This document shows positions 45,497 through 55,351 of a stretch of 64,000 bases of DNA, piece by piece; within the stretch, counting starts at the first letter, position 1; the number at the start of each line of letters is the position of its first letter. The translations under genes were made by a program, and so were the position numbers. Source of the stretch: Clostridium mobile (GTDB taxonomy: Bacteria; Bacillota; Clostridia; Clostridiales; Clostridiaceae); the NCBI RefSeq assembly GCF_018918285.1, contig NZ_JAHLQF010000001.1, forward strand, positions 1-64,000, read 5' to 3'. The notes beneath the pieces were generated by a model, which did no database searches, was not told the origin of the DNA, and worked only from the letters and a program-made list of their open reading frames with translations.

Positions 45497-47533
45497 ATGG
45501 ATGTATATAGTAATGTTAGTTGCATAAAAGGTGTGGGACCTAAAACAAAGAAAGTTTTAGAGGATTGTAGTATTTATACTATAATGGATTTACTTCTATA
45601 CTTTCCAAGGGACTATAAAGAATATAATAGCTGCAATAATTTTAATGAAGGAAAAGATAAAGAAGAGGTTATAGTTGCATGTAAAGCTATAGATATAAAA
45701 AAAGACATAAGGATACCTGGCGGAAAAACAATTACTACTATTATATTCACAGATGGGAATAATAATATAAAATGTAAATGGTTTAATCAGCCTTACATAA
45801 AGAACAGCTTTATGTTGAACAATGAATATGTTTTAAAGGGAAAGATAAATATATACAAAAATGAAAAAATGTTAACTAATCCTAAAGTTTTAAAAGAGCA
45901 ACTTTGGGGAAATGAAAAAAACATAGAGCCTGTTTACCCTTTAAGAAATGGGATAACCAATTCTACATTCATAAAATTAATTAATGAGATATTAAAGAAA
46001 GTCGAAATAGAAGAAAACTTACCTGAATGGATAATAGATAAGCATAAATTTATATCTTTAAATGAAGCAATCAGAAATATACATTATCCTAAAGATAAAT
46101 CAGCGTTGTTTGAAAGTAAAAAACGATTGAAATATCAAGAGCTTTTTACTTATTCTTTGAAAATAGCCATGTTAAAAAATATGAGAAATACTTCTAAAGG
46201 TATATCTTTTAACATATCAGATAGTTTAAAGAACCTAAAAGAAAAATTACCTTTTCAATTAACAGAGGCGCAAAACAGAGCTGTAAGAGAGATTTTAATT
46301 GATCAGAAGAAACCTGTAGTTATGAACAGATTAGTGCAAGGTGATGTAGGAAGTGGTAAAACAGTAGTTGGAATTATTTCTGCATTTAATATAATAATGA
46401 ATGGCTATCAAGTGGCTTTTATGGCACCTACAGAAATATTAGCTAATCAACATTTTGAGGAAGCAAATAAGATTTTAGAAGGTTTTAACATTAATATAAA
46501 GCTATTATGTGGCAGTATAAGTGCAAAAGAAAAGGAAGCCATAAAGAGGGACTTAAAAGAGGGAAAAATACACATGATAATAGGTACTCATGCTCTTTTA
46601 GAAGATGATGTTGAGTTTGATAATCTAGGATTTATAATTACTGATGAACAGCATAGATTTGGTGTAATGCAGAGAAGTAAACTTATTAATAAAGGTGAAA
46701 ACCCTGATACTTTAGTTATGACAGCTACACCAATACCTAGAACACTGGCTTTATATTTATATGGCGACTTAGAAGTCTCAATTATAGACCAACTACCGCC
46801 AGGAAGACAAAAAATTGATACATATTTTATAAAATCTAGCGAAAAAAATAGAGCTTATTCTTTTGCTATAAAAGAGATTAAAGAGGGGAGACAAGTTTAT
46901 ATTGTATGCCCTTTAGTAGAAGAAAATGAAAATTTAGAGTTAACTTCTGTAGAATATCTGCATGAGGAGTTAAATAATAAATATTTTAAAGATATACCCA
47001 CAGCTATATTACATGGGAAAATGCCTTCCAAGGAAAAAAATAATATAATGAATAAATTTAAAAATGGTGAAATAAAGATTTTAATAGCTACAACGGTAAT
47101 AGAAGTTGGAGTTAATATACCAAATGCTACTTTAATGATAGTGGAAAATGCAGAAAGATTTGGGTTAGCCCAGCTTCATCAATTAAGAGGTAGAGTAGGT
47201 AGAGGAAGTAAAAAATCCTATTGTATATTAATCGGAGAAGTTAAAAATCATATAACTAAAAAAAGAATGGAAACTATGGTAAAGAGCAATGATGGCTTTT
47301 TTATTGCGGATCAGGATTTTAAATTAAGAGGAAGTGGCGAAATCTTTGGTTTTAAGCAGCATGGCACAGAAGAGTTTTTATTATGTAACATAGTAGAGGA
47401 TATTGAAGCTTTTAAACTAGCCCATGAAGATGCAAAATTAATATGGAAAAGTGAAAATTTATTAGATAAAAATATCATTAAATATATAATGAAAAGATTG
47501 GAAACTAATACAAGATATATATGTTTTAATTAA
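45497..47533 (+). CDS. recG: ATP-dependent DNA helicase RecG
   Basis: 678 residues. The wedge domain (SCIKGVGPKTKKVLEDC, LLLYFPRDYKEY) reads into helicase motifs: QGDVGSGKTVVG (I), MAPTEILANQH, IGTHALLEDDV, ITDEQHRFGV (II), TATPIPRTLAL, VIEVGVNIPNA and HQLRGRVGRG. It regresses stalled forks and processes recombination junctions. An unusual 408-bp non-housekeeping interval follows before rsmD. Confidence 0.97.
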   Translation: MDVYSNVSCIKGVGPKTKKVLEDCSIYTIMDLLLYFPRDYKEYNSCNNFNEGKDKEEVIVACKAIDIKKDIRIPGGKTITTIIFTDGNNNIKCKWFNQPYIKNSFMLNNEYVLKGKINIYKNEKMLTNPKVLKEQLWGNEKNIEPVYPLRNGITNSTFIKLINEILKKVEIEENLPEWIIDKHKFISLNEAIRNIHYPKDKSALFESKKRLKYQELFTYSLKIAMLKNMRNTSKGISFNISDSLKNLKEKLPFQLTEAQNRAVREILIDQKKPVVMNRLVQGDVGSGKTVVGIISAFNIIMNGYQVAFMAPTEILANQHFEEANKILEGFNINIKLLCGSISAKEKEAIKRDLKEGKIHMIIGTHALLEDDVEFDNLGFIITDEQHRFGVMQRSKLINKGENPDTLVMTATPIPRTLALYLYGDLEVSIIDQLPPGRQKIDTYFIKSSEKNRAYSFAIKEIKEGRQVYIVCPLVEENENLELTSVEYLHEELNNKYFKDIPTAILHGKMPSKEKNNIMNKFKNGEIKILIATTVIEVGVNIPNATLMIVENAERFGLAQLHQLRGRVGRGSKKSYCILIGEVKNHITKKRMETMVKSNDGFFIADQDFKLRGSGEIFGFKQHGTEEFLLCNIVEDIEAFKLAHEDAKLIWKSENLLDKNIIKYIMKRLETNTRYICFN

Positions 47534-47586
47534 TATTGCTTTTACTCTTAATAATTACATGTTTATTGTTTTATGATTCTGGTTAA

Positions 47587-47592
47587 TATAAT
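47587..47592 (+). promoter_or_regulatory. -10 box of the recG-rsmD small transcription unit
   Basis: A perfect TATAAT, with a weak -35 (TTATTG) 18 bases upstream and an expected start near 47599. It would yield an RNA of about 245 bases ending at the terminator at 47816-47843. Confidence 0.5.
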
Positions 47593-47637
47593 AGTACACC
47601 AAGGGTTTAGCACAAATAAAAATCGGAGGTGTTCGCC

Positions 47638-47694
47638 ATGGGAGACGGAGCGAAAGCGAAATGGGAAATTAAAGAGGATATACCAGTAGTATAG
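47638..47694 (+). CDS. 18-residue peptide or structured RNA segment
   Basis: MGDGAKAKWEIKEDIPVV, with a near-perfect GGAGGTG seven bases before the ATG. It uses GCG codons and has a higher GC content than its surroundings. CCAT...ATGG pairing and a GCGAAAGC tetraloop-like motif also run through it, so selection may act on RNA structure. A 10-pair hairpin (CTTCTCACTA/TAGTGAGAAG, 47701-47724) follows the stop, and ATTTACC/GGTAAAT pairing lies further on. Not a family I recognise. Confidence 0.5.
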   Translation: MGDGAKAKWEIKEDIPVV

Positions 47695-47815
47695 GTTAGC
47701 TTCTCACTATGTTTAGTGAGAAGGATTTAAACTAATTAAGGTGTAGACAGAGTAATTTACCAGTGAATAGTTCTGTATTTAACCACATGGTAAATAGTTT
47801 TAAATAACTAGGATG

Positions 47816-47845
47816 AAAGGGAGGATGTATTCCTCCCTTTTGTCT
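47816..47845 (+). terminator. Strong terminator before rsmD
   Basis: AAAGGGAGGA pairs perfectly with TCCTCCCTTT around a five-base loop, followed by TTGTCTTG. It separates the small unit from rsmD. The remaining 96 bases to rsmD hold only its own leader. Confidence 0.93.
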
Positions 47846-47941
47846 TGTATAAAATATCTTTGTATTAACTATTTAAATATGCTAAAATATTATAAACAAT
47901 AAATTAAAGACTTCAGGATTTTACACAAGGAGGAAAATATT

Positions 47942-48499
47942 ATGAGAATAATTTCAGGTCTTGCTAAAGGAAGAAAACTACTATCACCAGAAGGAATGGG
48001 AACAAGGCCAACATTAGATAGAGTAAAAGAAAATATATTTAATATAATTCAGAATGATGTATATGATACTGTAGCTGTAGATTTATTTTCAGGAACAGGA
48101 AGTTTAGGATTAGAAGCAGTAAGTAGAGGGGCTAAAAAGTGCTATTTAATTGATAAAGGTGATGTAACTTTTAAGTACTTAAAAGAAAATGTTAAAAATT
48201 TAAATTTCGAAGATAAATGTGAATGTTTAAATATGAGTGCTTACGACGCATTAAAATTATTTTATGAAAAAGGAATTATATTTGATCTAATATTTATAGA
48301 TCCTCCTTATTTAAAAAATATGATACCACCTGCAATTGAGGATATTGACAAAAATAATCTATTAAATAAAGATGGTTTAATAGTTACAAAAATAGATTCA
48401 AGTGAAGAAATATTTCTAGGAACAGATAATGTAAAGCTAACTGGCCATAGAAAATACGGTAATACAACAATTTGTTTTTATAGACACAAGGAGGACTAA
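47942..48499 (+). CDS. rsmD: 16S rRNA (guanine-966-N2)-methyltransferase
   Basis: 185 residues. [51 protein letters not shown] (SAM loop), and DPPY in FIDPPYLKN. It methylates G966 of 16S rRNA. AAGGAGG before the ATG; coaD follows two bases after its stop. Confidence 0.96.
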   Translation: MRIISGLAKGRKLLSPEGMGTRPTLDRVKENIFNIIQNDVYDTVAVDLFSGTGSLGLEAVSRGAKKCYLIDKGDVTFKYLKENVKNLNFEDKCECLNMSAYDALKLFYEKGIIFDLIFIDPPYLKNMIPPAIEDIDKNNLLNKDGLIVTKIDSSEEIFLGTDNVKLTGHRKYGNTTICFYRHKED

Positions 48500-48501
48500 A
48501 A

Positions 48502-48984
48502 ATGAATATTGCAATTTACCCAGGTAGCTTTGACCCTATAACTAATGGACATTTAAATATAATAGAAAGAGCTGCCACAATATTTGATGAAGTTACAGTT
48601 GGCGTTTTAGTTAATCCAGATAAAAAAGGACTATTCTCCATAGAAGAAAGAGTTAAACTAATTGAGAGAGCTATTAAACATATACCTAATGTTAAAGTTA
48701 AAAGCTTTAGTGGTTTGTTAGTAGATTATATGAACGAAAATGATATAAAAGTGATAATTAAAGGTCTGAGAGCAATATCAGATTTTGAATACGAATTTCA
48801 AATGAGTTTGATGAATAAAAAATTAAGTCCAGATATAGAAACATTGTTTATGATGACTTGTACTCAATACTCATATTTGAGTTCATCATCAGTAAAGCAA
48901 GTTGCTGCTTTTGGAGGATGTATTAAAGATTTAGTGCCTGATGAAATAATTGAAGACATTATGCTAAAATTTCGCGGTAAGTAG
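48502..48984 (+). CDS. coaD: Phosphopantetheine adenylyltransferase
   Basis: 160 residues. [16 protein letters not shown] holds the nucleotidyltransferase site (GH motif), followed by [19 protein letters not shown] and [17 protein letters not shown]. It joins AMP to 4'-phosphopantetheine, the step before CoA, and complements coaBC encoded 18 kb upstream. Confidence 0.97.
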   Translation: MNIAIYPGSFDPITNGHLNIIERAATIFDEVTVGVLVNPDKKGLFSIEERVKLIERAIKHIPNVKVKSFSGLLVDYMNENDIKVIIKGLRAISDFEYEFQMSLMNKKLSPDIETLFMMTCTQYSYLSSSSVKQVAAFGGCIKDLVPDEIIEDIMLKFRGK

Positions 48985-48997
48985 GAGGTTATTATAA

Positions 48998-49525
48998 ATG
49001 GATGTAATTAAATTATTAGATTATCTTGCAGATATTGTTGAAACTTCCTCTAAGGTTCCTATGACGGGGAAAGTTATGATAGATAAAAAAGAGGTTTTGG
49101 ATGTTATAGATAAAATAACAACTCACTTACCTGGGGAGTTTAAAAAAGCTAAGTGGGTGTATGAGGAGAAGGAAAGAATTTTAAGTGAGGCTGTTAGAGA
49201 AGCTGAAACTTTAAAAAAAGAAAATATGGAATTATTAAAAAGGCAAATAGAAAATCATGATATTACTAGAGATGCTAAAATGAGAGCTGAAGAGATAGTA
49301 TCTTCAGCCCAAAGAGACGCAAAGGTAATGAGACTAGGAGCAAGAGATTATGCTCATGAAGTTTTATGCCAGTTAGAGAGAGAACTTACTGAAAACAGCG
49401 ATAAAATGTTAAACAATCTCCAAGTAGAGATGGGAAACTATTATAAAGCCATAACTTCTGACATTAATACTACTACTGAAATAATTAGAGAAAATATTAA
49501 AGAATTAAAAAATATGAACAAGTAA
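48998..49525 (+). CDS. Coiled-coil protein next to coaD
   Basis: 175 residues, mostly helical and charged, with a central coiled coil (ILSEAVREAETLKKENMELLKRQIE, AKMRAEEIVSSAQRDAKVMR). It is the 'ATPase-like' coiled-coil protein regularly placed after coaD in clostridia; it resembles DivIVA or ATP-synthase stalk proteins only by repeat type. The function is unknown; no Walker motif is present. Confidence 0.7.
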   Translation: MDVIKLLDYLADIVETSSKVPMTGKVMIDKKEVLDVIDKITTHLPGEFKKAKWVYEEKERILSEAVREAETLKKENMELLKRQIENHDITRDAKMRAEEIVSSAQRDAKVMRLGARDYAHEVLCQLERELTENSDKMLNNLQVEMGNYYKAITSDINTTTEIIRENIKELKNMNK

Positions 49526-49531
49526 TAAGCA

Positions 49532-50692
49532 TTAAAGTTGCTTTCTAAATCTATAAATAATATTAGGTAATATTAATATAAATACTATTCCCAAAAATAT
49601 AATTGAATTTATACTCTTTGAAGAAGCGGTGTTAAATGTTTCAAGATTTTTTGGAACAAGCATTAATTTATATAATATATAAGAACATATTGAGCCAAAA
49701 ATTCCTTGAATTATCTTGTATTTACTATAGGTCCATAATGAAAAGCCATGCTTGCTCATAAATGAGCTACATTGCCAAATGATACAAAGTCCACTAAAAC
49801 CTAATAGAAAACCGATAAAGAGTATTTTTACTCCACTATCTAAGTTAGTGGAAGCTATAATATTACATCCATTTGTCATTTCAACCATTCCGAAAGTTAG
49901 ACCCTCTAATATTGAAGGGTAAATTTTAAATAGTGAGCTTAAATTTTTTAAAATAGTATTGATTACAATACTATTTTTTATTATGTTTGATATTATGGTA
50001 AAGATGATTATGAAACCACCAACAGAAAGAGAGGTATTTATTGAGTTCTCTACGGAATTTTTAAGTATATCACCAAAGTTTTTTACATCCTTATTATTGG
50101 TGAGGGCGTAATTTTCCTTCTTTATGTAATTAGGAGATTTTCTTTTAATAACAAGAGAGATAAAAAAACAGGAGAGATAATTACCTAATAATAATATATA
50201 TCCTAATTTTTTATCATTTAACATAGCTACACCCACTGAACCAACTATAAATAATGGGCTAGCATTAGAAGCAATATTAAGCAATCTACTGCATGTTCTA
50301 TAGTCGATTATTTTTCGTTCATATAGATCACAAGAATATTTTGCACCTAGAGGATACCCACATAATAAACTTACTAATAACGCAAAACTACTTTCTTTTG
50401 GCAGTCCTAAAGGATAGCATAATATTTTACCAAAAATTTTTGAATACAAATGAATCCCATTAAAGCTCATAATAATATTGGTTATTATTAAAAATGGAAA
50501 TAGAGAAGGAAAAACTTTATAAAAAAACAGTTGGCTTCCTAACAAGGAGCCTTTTATACATATATTAGGATTAATTATAAAATTTATAATTATAAATGAG
50601 CATAATAAAATAATTAATATAGATTTATCTTTAAGTAAAAAGTATAGCAAGATAAAAGTTAGTATTAAGATGAGGTATATTAATAATATCAA
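49532..50692 (-). CDS. ylbJ: Sporulation membrane protein YlbJ
   Basis: 386 residues, about eight to ten membrane helices. Nucleoside-recognition Gate-type motifs are FPSLFPFLIITNIIMSFNGI, LLVSLLCGYPLGAKYSCDLYER, LNIASNASPLFIVGSVGVAML and GEITNGC-like FGMVEMTNGC. In B. subtilis ylbJ is sigma-E-driven and needed for mature spores. The start is TTG; its AAAGGAG site lies in the 3' arm of the hairpin just upstream. Confidence 0.93.
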   Translation of the reverse strand: MILLIYLILILTFILLYFLLKDKSILIILLCSFIIINFIINPNICIKGSLLGSQLFFYKVFPSLFPFLIITNIIMSFNGIHLYSKIFGKILCYPLGLPKESSFALLVSLLCGYPLGAKYSCDLYERKIIDYRTCSRLLNIASNASPLFIVGSVGVAMLNDKKLGYILLLGNYLSCFFISLVIKRKSPNYIKKENYALTNNKDVKNFGDILKNSVENSINTSLSVGGFIIIFTIISNIIKNSIVINTILKNLSSLFKIYPSILEGLTFGMVEMTNGCNIIASTNLDSGVKILFIGFLLGFSGLCIIWQCSSFMSKHGFSLWTYSKYKIIQGIFGSICSYILYKLMLVPKNLETFNTASSKSINSIIFLGIVFILILPNIIYRFRKQL

Positions 50693-50699
50693 AATAAAA

Positions 50700-50740
50700 C
50701 TCCTTTAATACATGATTTATATTATATATATTTAAAGGAG
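50700..50740 (-). promoter_or_regulatory. Hairpin masking the ylbJ ribosome-binding site
   Basis: On the minus strand CTCCTTTAA pairs with TTAAAGGAG, with 23 bases of AT-rich loop between. The 3' arm AAAGGAG is ylbJ's own site and is followed by TTTTATTTTG. In tmcAL read-through RNA this would stop transcription or hide the site. The loop's TATAATATA could give a leaderless-arm transcript. Confidence 0.6.
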
Positions 50741-50760
50741 CTTTATTTATTACACTAATA

Positions 50761-51978
50761 TTAATCTAAGATTATAGGCATGTTTTTAAAGTCACTTAAT
50801 GGATTACATGACTTATTAATAAGACTATAACATTTAGTCGCCTTTATATCTAAATAAAGAGTAGGGTTTATTTCTTTAGGTATTTTAGTATATAGGGGTA
50901 TAGATGATTTCTTTTTCATTATTTTTAGAAGCTCACTACCCTTTTTGTTAAAACCAAGTATTCGAGCGTAAGGGCAAGGTTCTTGCCTAAGAAAATAAGT
51001 ATCGATGGTATCAAAACCTATAAAGTACTGGCATAATATTCTACTTATTCTACTATAGGTATATCTCTTTGTTTTAATATTAAATATAGTATCCTCTAAT
51101 GAATTATTTTCATTTAACGCTCGATAAATTCTATTATGTAGCCCTTCAGATACATCTGGTAAATTTTCTAATCCATTTTCTCCACTAAAATATTTATGTT
51201 TAATAAAATGTAACATATCTTCCTCAAAAGGAAAAGGATAGATTAAGTCCTTAAACTCCATTAAAAGGTTTAAAACATTTTTAGGCATATGATCTTCAAG
51301 TTTTTTTAAATCCTGAGAATTCTTAATATGGCTCCTTATGGAAGAAGCACTAGAAAATTCATATTGTAAATCCATAGAATTATAAGTTCCACCTTCTCTT
51401 TTAATAGTATAAGGGGTAATATTACTATTTATTTTCAATAAACTTTTACAATATTCTACTGCCAAAATATTATTAGAAGTATCCAATAAATTGTTAAATT
51501 GAAAACAATGTTTTTCTTCTTTGTTAAAATATGAGTGTAAAGCATTAGCTCTAGCTACAGGAAACGTGAATCCTTTATCTAAATTTTCTTTCAAATACTC
51601 TTTGAAAATTGTGGGCTCTTCCAATAAAACTTTTGCTATATTAGAAATCGGTTCTATATTTCCGGCCTCACTTCCAAAGCATATATTATTAATAATGCCA
51701 AGTGAATCTAGTAGAGTTACCCCTCCAAAAGAAAAAAATTCTGCTGAAGAAAGGCTGTATAACACAGGTAACTCAATTACCAAATCTACACCATTTAGCA
51801 ATGCCATTTTCGCTCTAGTCCACTTGTCTACAAGTGCAGGAGTACCTCGTTGAACAAAGTTACCACTCATAACAGCTACTATGGCATCTGAAGAAGTCAC
51901 TTTTTTAGATTTTTCTATATGATATAAATGTCCATTATGTAATGGGTTATATTCAACTATAATTCCGGTTATATTCAA
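50761..51978 (-). CDS. tmcAL: tRNA(Met) cytidine acetate ligase
   Basis: 405 residues, formerly YlbM. NITGIIVEYNPLHNGHLYHI is the nucleotidyltransferase-like start, with VAVMSGNFVQRGTPALVDKW, ELPVLYSLSSAEFFSFGGV and REGGTYNSMD. It uses ATP and acetate to make acetyl-cytidine at the anticodon of elongator tRNA-Met. I start at the TTG that follows GGAGGA; a preceding ATG includes that site in its coding region. The usual neighbours, ylbJ and then pta, fit. Confidence 0.94.
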   Translation of the reverse strand: MNITGIIVEYNPLHNGHLYHIEKSKKVTSSDAIVAVMSGNFVQRGTPALVDKWTRAKMALLNGVDLVIELPVLYSLSSAEFFSFGGVTLLDSLGIINNICFGSEAGNIEPISNIAKVLLEEPTIFKEYLKENLDKGFTFPVARANALHSYFNKEEKHCFQFNNLLDTSNNILAVEYCKSLLKINSNITPYTIKREGGTYNSMDLQYEFSSASSIRSHIKNSQDLKKLEDHMPKNVLNLLMEFKDLIYPFPFEEDMLHFIKHKYFSGENGLENLPDVSEGLHNRIYRALNENNSLEDTIFNIKTKRYTYSRISRILCQYFIGFDTIDTYFLRQEPCPYARILGFNKKGSELLKIMKKKSSIPLYTKIPKEINPTLYLDIKATKCYSLINKSCNPLSDFKNMPIILD

Positions 51979-52124
51979 ATTTATTCCTCCATTCATAATA
52001 TTTAAACTAATTTCTGCTAAGAATATTATAAATGATTTGTATTACTCATTTAAAGGATTGATATATTATTAACATTTTTATGGATATAAACTATACTTTT
52101 GAAAGAATATTGTGCAAATAATAC

Positions 52125-52196
52125 GTACATAAAAAGCATTTATGTATAAAAAAATTTAATAATATACTTGAAAAGAGTACATAAAAAGTCTTATAT
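52125..52196 (+). promoter_or_regulatory. pta promoter region with a 12-bp direct repeat
   Basis: TTGAAA (52168-52173), 17 bases, TTATAT (52191-52196). GTACATAAAAAG occurs at 52125-52136 and again at 52177-52188, 52 bases apart, the second inside the promoter spacer. An activator or repressor pair is a possible reading. Confidence 0.5.
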
Positions 52197-52241
52197 TATA
52201 TATGTGTGTAGTAATATTATAACCGAGAGGAGAATTTTTTA

Positions 52242-53234
52242 ATGAAGTTAATGAATGAAATTTGGCAGAAGGCCAAAGCTAACAGAAAAAGAATAGTGCT
52301 TCCAGAAGGTGAGGAAGAAAGAAATATTAAAGCTTGTGAAATGATTACAAAAAATGGTCTTGCTGATGTAGTGTTAGTAGGAAATGAAGCTAACATAAAG
52401 AAAATGGCAAGTGATTTAGGAGTTAGTGTTGAAGGAGCTGAGATAATTGATCCTGCTACTTCTGAAAAAACAGGAGAATATGCAAAAGTTCTTTATGAAC
52501 TTAGAAAAAATAAAGGTGTTACTTTAGAAAAAGCAGAAAAAATAATTCAAGATCCATTATATTTTGGAACTATGATGGTTAAACTAGAAGATGCTGATGG
52601 AATGGTTTCTGGTGCAATACATACAACAGGAGATTTACTAAGACCAGGGCTTCAAATAGTTAAAACAGCTCCAGGAACATCTGTTGTTTCAAGTACATTT
52701 ATAATGTATGTTCCAGGATCTAATTATGGAAAAGAAGGTTTGCTTCTATTTGCAGACTGTGCTGTTAACCCAAACCCAAATGCAGAGGAATTAGCTTCAA
52801 TTGCAATATCAACTGCAGAAACTGCTAAAAAGTTATGTGGAATGGATCCAAAAGTTGCAATGCTTTCATTCTCTACAATGGGTAGTGCAAAACACGAATT
52901 AGTTGACAAAGTAAAAACTGCAACAAATTTAGCAAAAGAACAAAGACCTGATTTAGATATTGATGGAGAGCTACAGTTAGATGCATCAATTGTACAGTCA
53001 GTAGCTAGCTTAAAAGCACCAAATAGCCCAGTTGCTGGAAAGGCTAACGTACTTGTTTTCCCTGACCTACAAGCTGGAAATATTGGATATAAATTAGTAC
53101 AAAGATTTGCAAATGCAGAAGCTATAGGACCAATAACACAAGGTTTTGCTAAACCTATAAATGACTTATCAAGAGGTTGTAGTGCAGAAGATATCGTAAA
53201 CGTTGTAGCTGTTACAGCTGTTCAGGCTCAATAA
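52242..53234 (+). CDS. pta: Phosphate acetyltransferase
   Basis: 330 residues. KRIVLPEGEEERNIKACEMI, DADGMVSGAIHTTGDLLRPGLQIVK, FADCAVNPNPNAEELASIA, STMGSAKHELVDKV and a NVLVFPDLQAGNIGYKLVQR tail identify the Pta core. It exchanges CoA for phosphate on acetyl groups. With AckA 40 bases on it forms the acetate/ATP pathway. AGAGGAG precedes the ATG. Confidence 0.98.
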   Translation: MKLMNEIWQKAKANRKRIVLPEGEEERNIKACEMITKNGLADVVLVGNEANIKKMASDLGVSVEGAEIIDPATSEKTGEYAKVLYELRKNKGVTLEKAEKIIQDPLYFGTMMVKLEDADGMVSGAIHTTGDLLRPGLQIVKTAPGTSVVSSTFIMYVPGSNYGKEGLLLFADCAVNPNPNAEELASIAISTAETAKKLCGMDPKVAMLSFSTMGSAKHELVDKVKTATNLAKEQRPDLDIDGELQLDASIVQSVASLKAPNSPVAGKANVLVFPDLQAGNIGYKLVQRFANAEAIGPITQGFAKPINDLSRGCSAEDIVNVVAVTAVQAQ

Positions 53235-53274
53235 TTGAAATAAATATTTTTGAAATCTGGAAGGAGAATAACAA

Positions 53275-54471
53275 TTGAAAATATTAGTAATAAATTGCGG
53301 AAGTTCATCATTAAAATATCAATTAATAGATATGGTAAGTGAAAATGCACTTGCTAAAGGATTAGTAGAGAGAATAGGTATAGAAGGTTCAATACTTACT
53401 CAAAAGGCAAATGATGAAAAATACATAATAGAACAACCAATGAAGGATCATAAAGATGCTATAAAATTAGTTTTAGGCGCTTTAATTGATGAAAAACATG
53501 GAGTTATAAAAGATATGTCTGAAATTTCAGCAGTAGGACATAGAGTTGTTCATGGCGGAGAAAAATATGCAAGCTCTGTTTTAATTGATGATGAAGTTAT
53601 GAAATCATTAGAAGATTGTGTAAAGCTAGCTCCATTACATAATCCACCAAATATAATAGGAATAAATGCATGCAAAGCTTTAATGCCAAACACTCCTATG
53701 GTTGCAGTATTTGATACAGCTTTCCATCAGACTATTCCAGAACATGCTTATATATACCCTATACCATATGAATTATATAAAAAACATGGAGTAAGAAGAT
53801 ATGGTTTCCACGGTACATCTCATAGATTTGTATCAATGATGGCAGCAGAACTTATGGAAAAAGATATAAAAGATTTAAAAACAATAACTTGTCACTTAGG
53901 AAATGGTGCAAGTATTTGTGCTGTTGACGGTGGAAAATCTGTAGCTACTAGTATGGGATTCACTCCTCTTGAAGGTATAGCTATGGGAACAAGATCCGGT
54001 AATATCGACCCAGCAATTATACCTTTCTTAATGAAAGAATTAAATATGTCCATTGATGAAGTTAATGATATGCTTAACAAAAAATCAGGTGTTTATGGAG
54101 TTTCAGGAGTAAGTAGTGACTTTAGAGATATAGAAGAAGCTGCTGAAAAAGGAGAACATAGATCTCAGTTAGCATTAGATATATTCCATAGCGGCGTTAA
54201 GAGCTTTATTGGATCATATGCAGCTGTAATGGGCGGAGTTGACTGCATTGTATTCACTGCAGGATTAGGAGAAAACTCAGCTACTAGTAGAGAAGAAATA
54301 TGTAAGGGTCTAGAATTCTTAGGATTCAGTATAGACGAAAAGAAGAATAATGAAGGAAGAGGATTCTCTAAAATAATTAGCACTGAAGATTCGAAAGTAA
54401 AAGTTTATGTAATACCAACAGATGAAGAATTAATGATTGCTAGAGATACTAAAGAAATTGTGGAAAAATAA
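53275..54471 (+). CDS. ackA: Acetate kinase
   Basis: 398 residues. [88 protein letters not shown] and [10 protein letters not shown]. It makes ATP and acetate from acetyl phosphate. The start is TTG after AAGGAG. The stop is seven bases before the -35 of the yceD promoter. Confidence 0.98.
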   Translation: MKILVINCGSSSLKYQLIDMVSENALAKGLVERIGIEGSILTQKANDEKYIIEQPMKDHKDAIKLVLGALIDEKHGVIKDMSEISAVGHRVVHGGEKYASSVLIDDEVMKSLEDCVKLAPLHNPPNIIGINACKALMPNTPMVAVFDTAFHQTIPEHAYIYPIPYELYKKHGVRRYGFHGTSHRFVSMMAAELMEKDIKDLKTITCHLGNGASICAVDGGKSVATSMGFTPLEGIAMGTRSGNIDPAIIPFLMKELNMSIDEVNDMLNKKSGVYGVSGVSSDFRDIEEAAEKGEHRSQLALDIFHSGVKSFIGSYAAVMGGVDCIVFTAGLGENSATSREEICKGLEFLGFSIDEKKNNEGRGFSKIISTEDSKVKVYVIPTDEELMIARDTKEIVEK

Positions 54472-54478
54472 ATAAATC

Positions 54479-54507
54479 TTGACTTTTAATCATCATCTTT
54501 ATATAAT
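54479..54507 (+). promoter_or_regulatory. Promoter of the yceD-rpmF unit
   Basis: TTGACT, a 17-base spacer and TATAAT, 31 bases before the yceD ATG. It shows that an open frame reaching back to 54479 is not coding there. Confidence 0.85.
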
Positions 54508-54538
54508 AAATTGTGGCTATAGCATTGAGGTGAGTAAT

Positions 54539-55036
54539 ATGATAGTTGATTTATCCGATTTATTAAAAAGAAAAGTTATTAAAAAGGATATAGATATTAC
54601 CATGGAGGAAAAGGGATTCTATGATGGTAGCGAATACATAGCATTTCTAAAGCCTGTTAAACTTAAAGGTGAATTTAATTTAATAGGAGATACAATAAAC
54701 CTTAATGGTACTGTCACAACCACACTTGAACTTATATGTTCAAGATGCTTAGTTAAATTTGCTAAGAAAGTGGAAATTCCTATTGAGGAAAAATTATCTA
54801 AAGAGGAAAATAAAGATGATGATTACATCTTTATTGAAGGTGATGTTATTGACATTACTGAAATAATAGAGAATAATATTATTGTATCATTACCAATCAA
54901 AATGCTTTGTAATGAGAAATGTAAGGGTTTATGCCCAGATTGTGGAGTAAACCTTAATGATTCTGCATGTAATTGCGGTGAAAATAATATTGATCCACGA
55001 TTAGCAAAGCTAAAAGATTTCTTTTCATCTAATTAA
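54539..55036 (+). CDS. yceD: DUF177 / YceD family 23S rRNA-accumulation protein
   Basis: 165 residues. YceD/Duf177 with [36 protein letters not shown] (Cys-rich zinc-type part) and [13 protein letters not shown]. It supports large-subunit rRNA accumulation and is paired with rpmF in most bacteria, as here. GAGGTGAG precedes the ATG. Confidence 0.93.
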   Translation: MIVDLSDLLKRKVIKKDIDITMEEKGFYDGSEYIAFLKPVKLKGEFNLIGDTINLNGTVTTTLELICSRCLVKFAKKVEIPIEEKLSKEENKDDDYIFIEGDVIDITEIIENNIIVSLPIKMLCNEKCKGLCPDCGVNLNDSACNCGENNIDPRLAKLKDFFSSN

Positions 55037-55049
55037 GGAGGTGTTTACT

Positions 55050-55232
55050 GTGGGAAATCCAGCGAGAAAAACTTCAAAATCTAAAAGAGATTCAAGAAGA
55101 GCTCAAACTTTTAAGTTAAGTGCACCAGGAATAGTAGAATGTCCTCAGTGTCACGAAATGAAGCTTGCACATAGAATATGTAAAAGCTGTGGATATTATA
55201 AAGGTAAAGAAGTTGTTTCAACTGAAAAATAA
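55050..55232 (+). CDS. rpmF: 50S ribosomal protein L32
   Basis: 60 residues: [20 protein letters not shown], then [22 protein letters not shown] with four zinc cysteines. GTG start, six bases after AAGGAGGTG. Directly after yceD. The tail reads KEVVSTEK. Confidence 0.97.
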   Translation: MGNPARKTSKSKRDSRRAQTFKLSAPGIVECPQCHEMKLAHRICKSCGYYKGKEVVSTEK

Positions 55233-55264
55233 AGAAAGTCTTTAGACTTTCTTTTATTTTTTTA
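55231..55264 (+). terminator. Terminator of rpmF
   Basis: AAAGAAAGTC, four-base loop, GACTTTCTTT, then TATTTTTT. Confidence 0.9.
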
Positions 55265-55351
55265 AACTACTTTGTATTGTAATTAGTAAAATTTTGATAT
55301 ATACTTTTGACCTAGAGAAGCATGATTTCTTTTGAGAGGATGTGAACCTTT

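Noticed and set aside
55265-55351. Possible FapR operator ahead of plsX
   Set aside because: No TTAGTACCT-type dyad is present, and the gap shows only AT-rich sequence.
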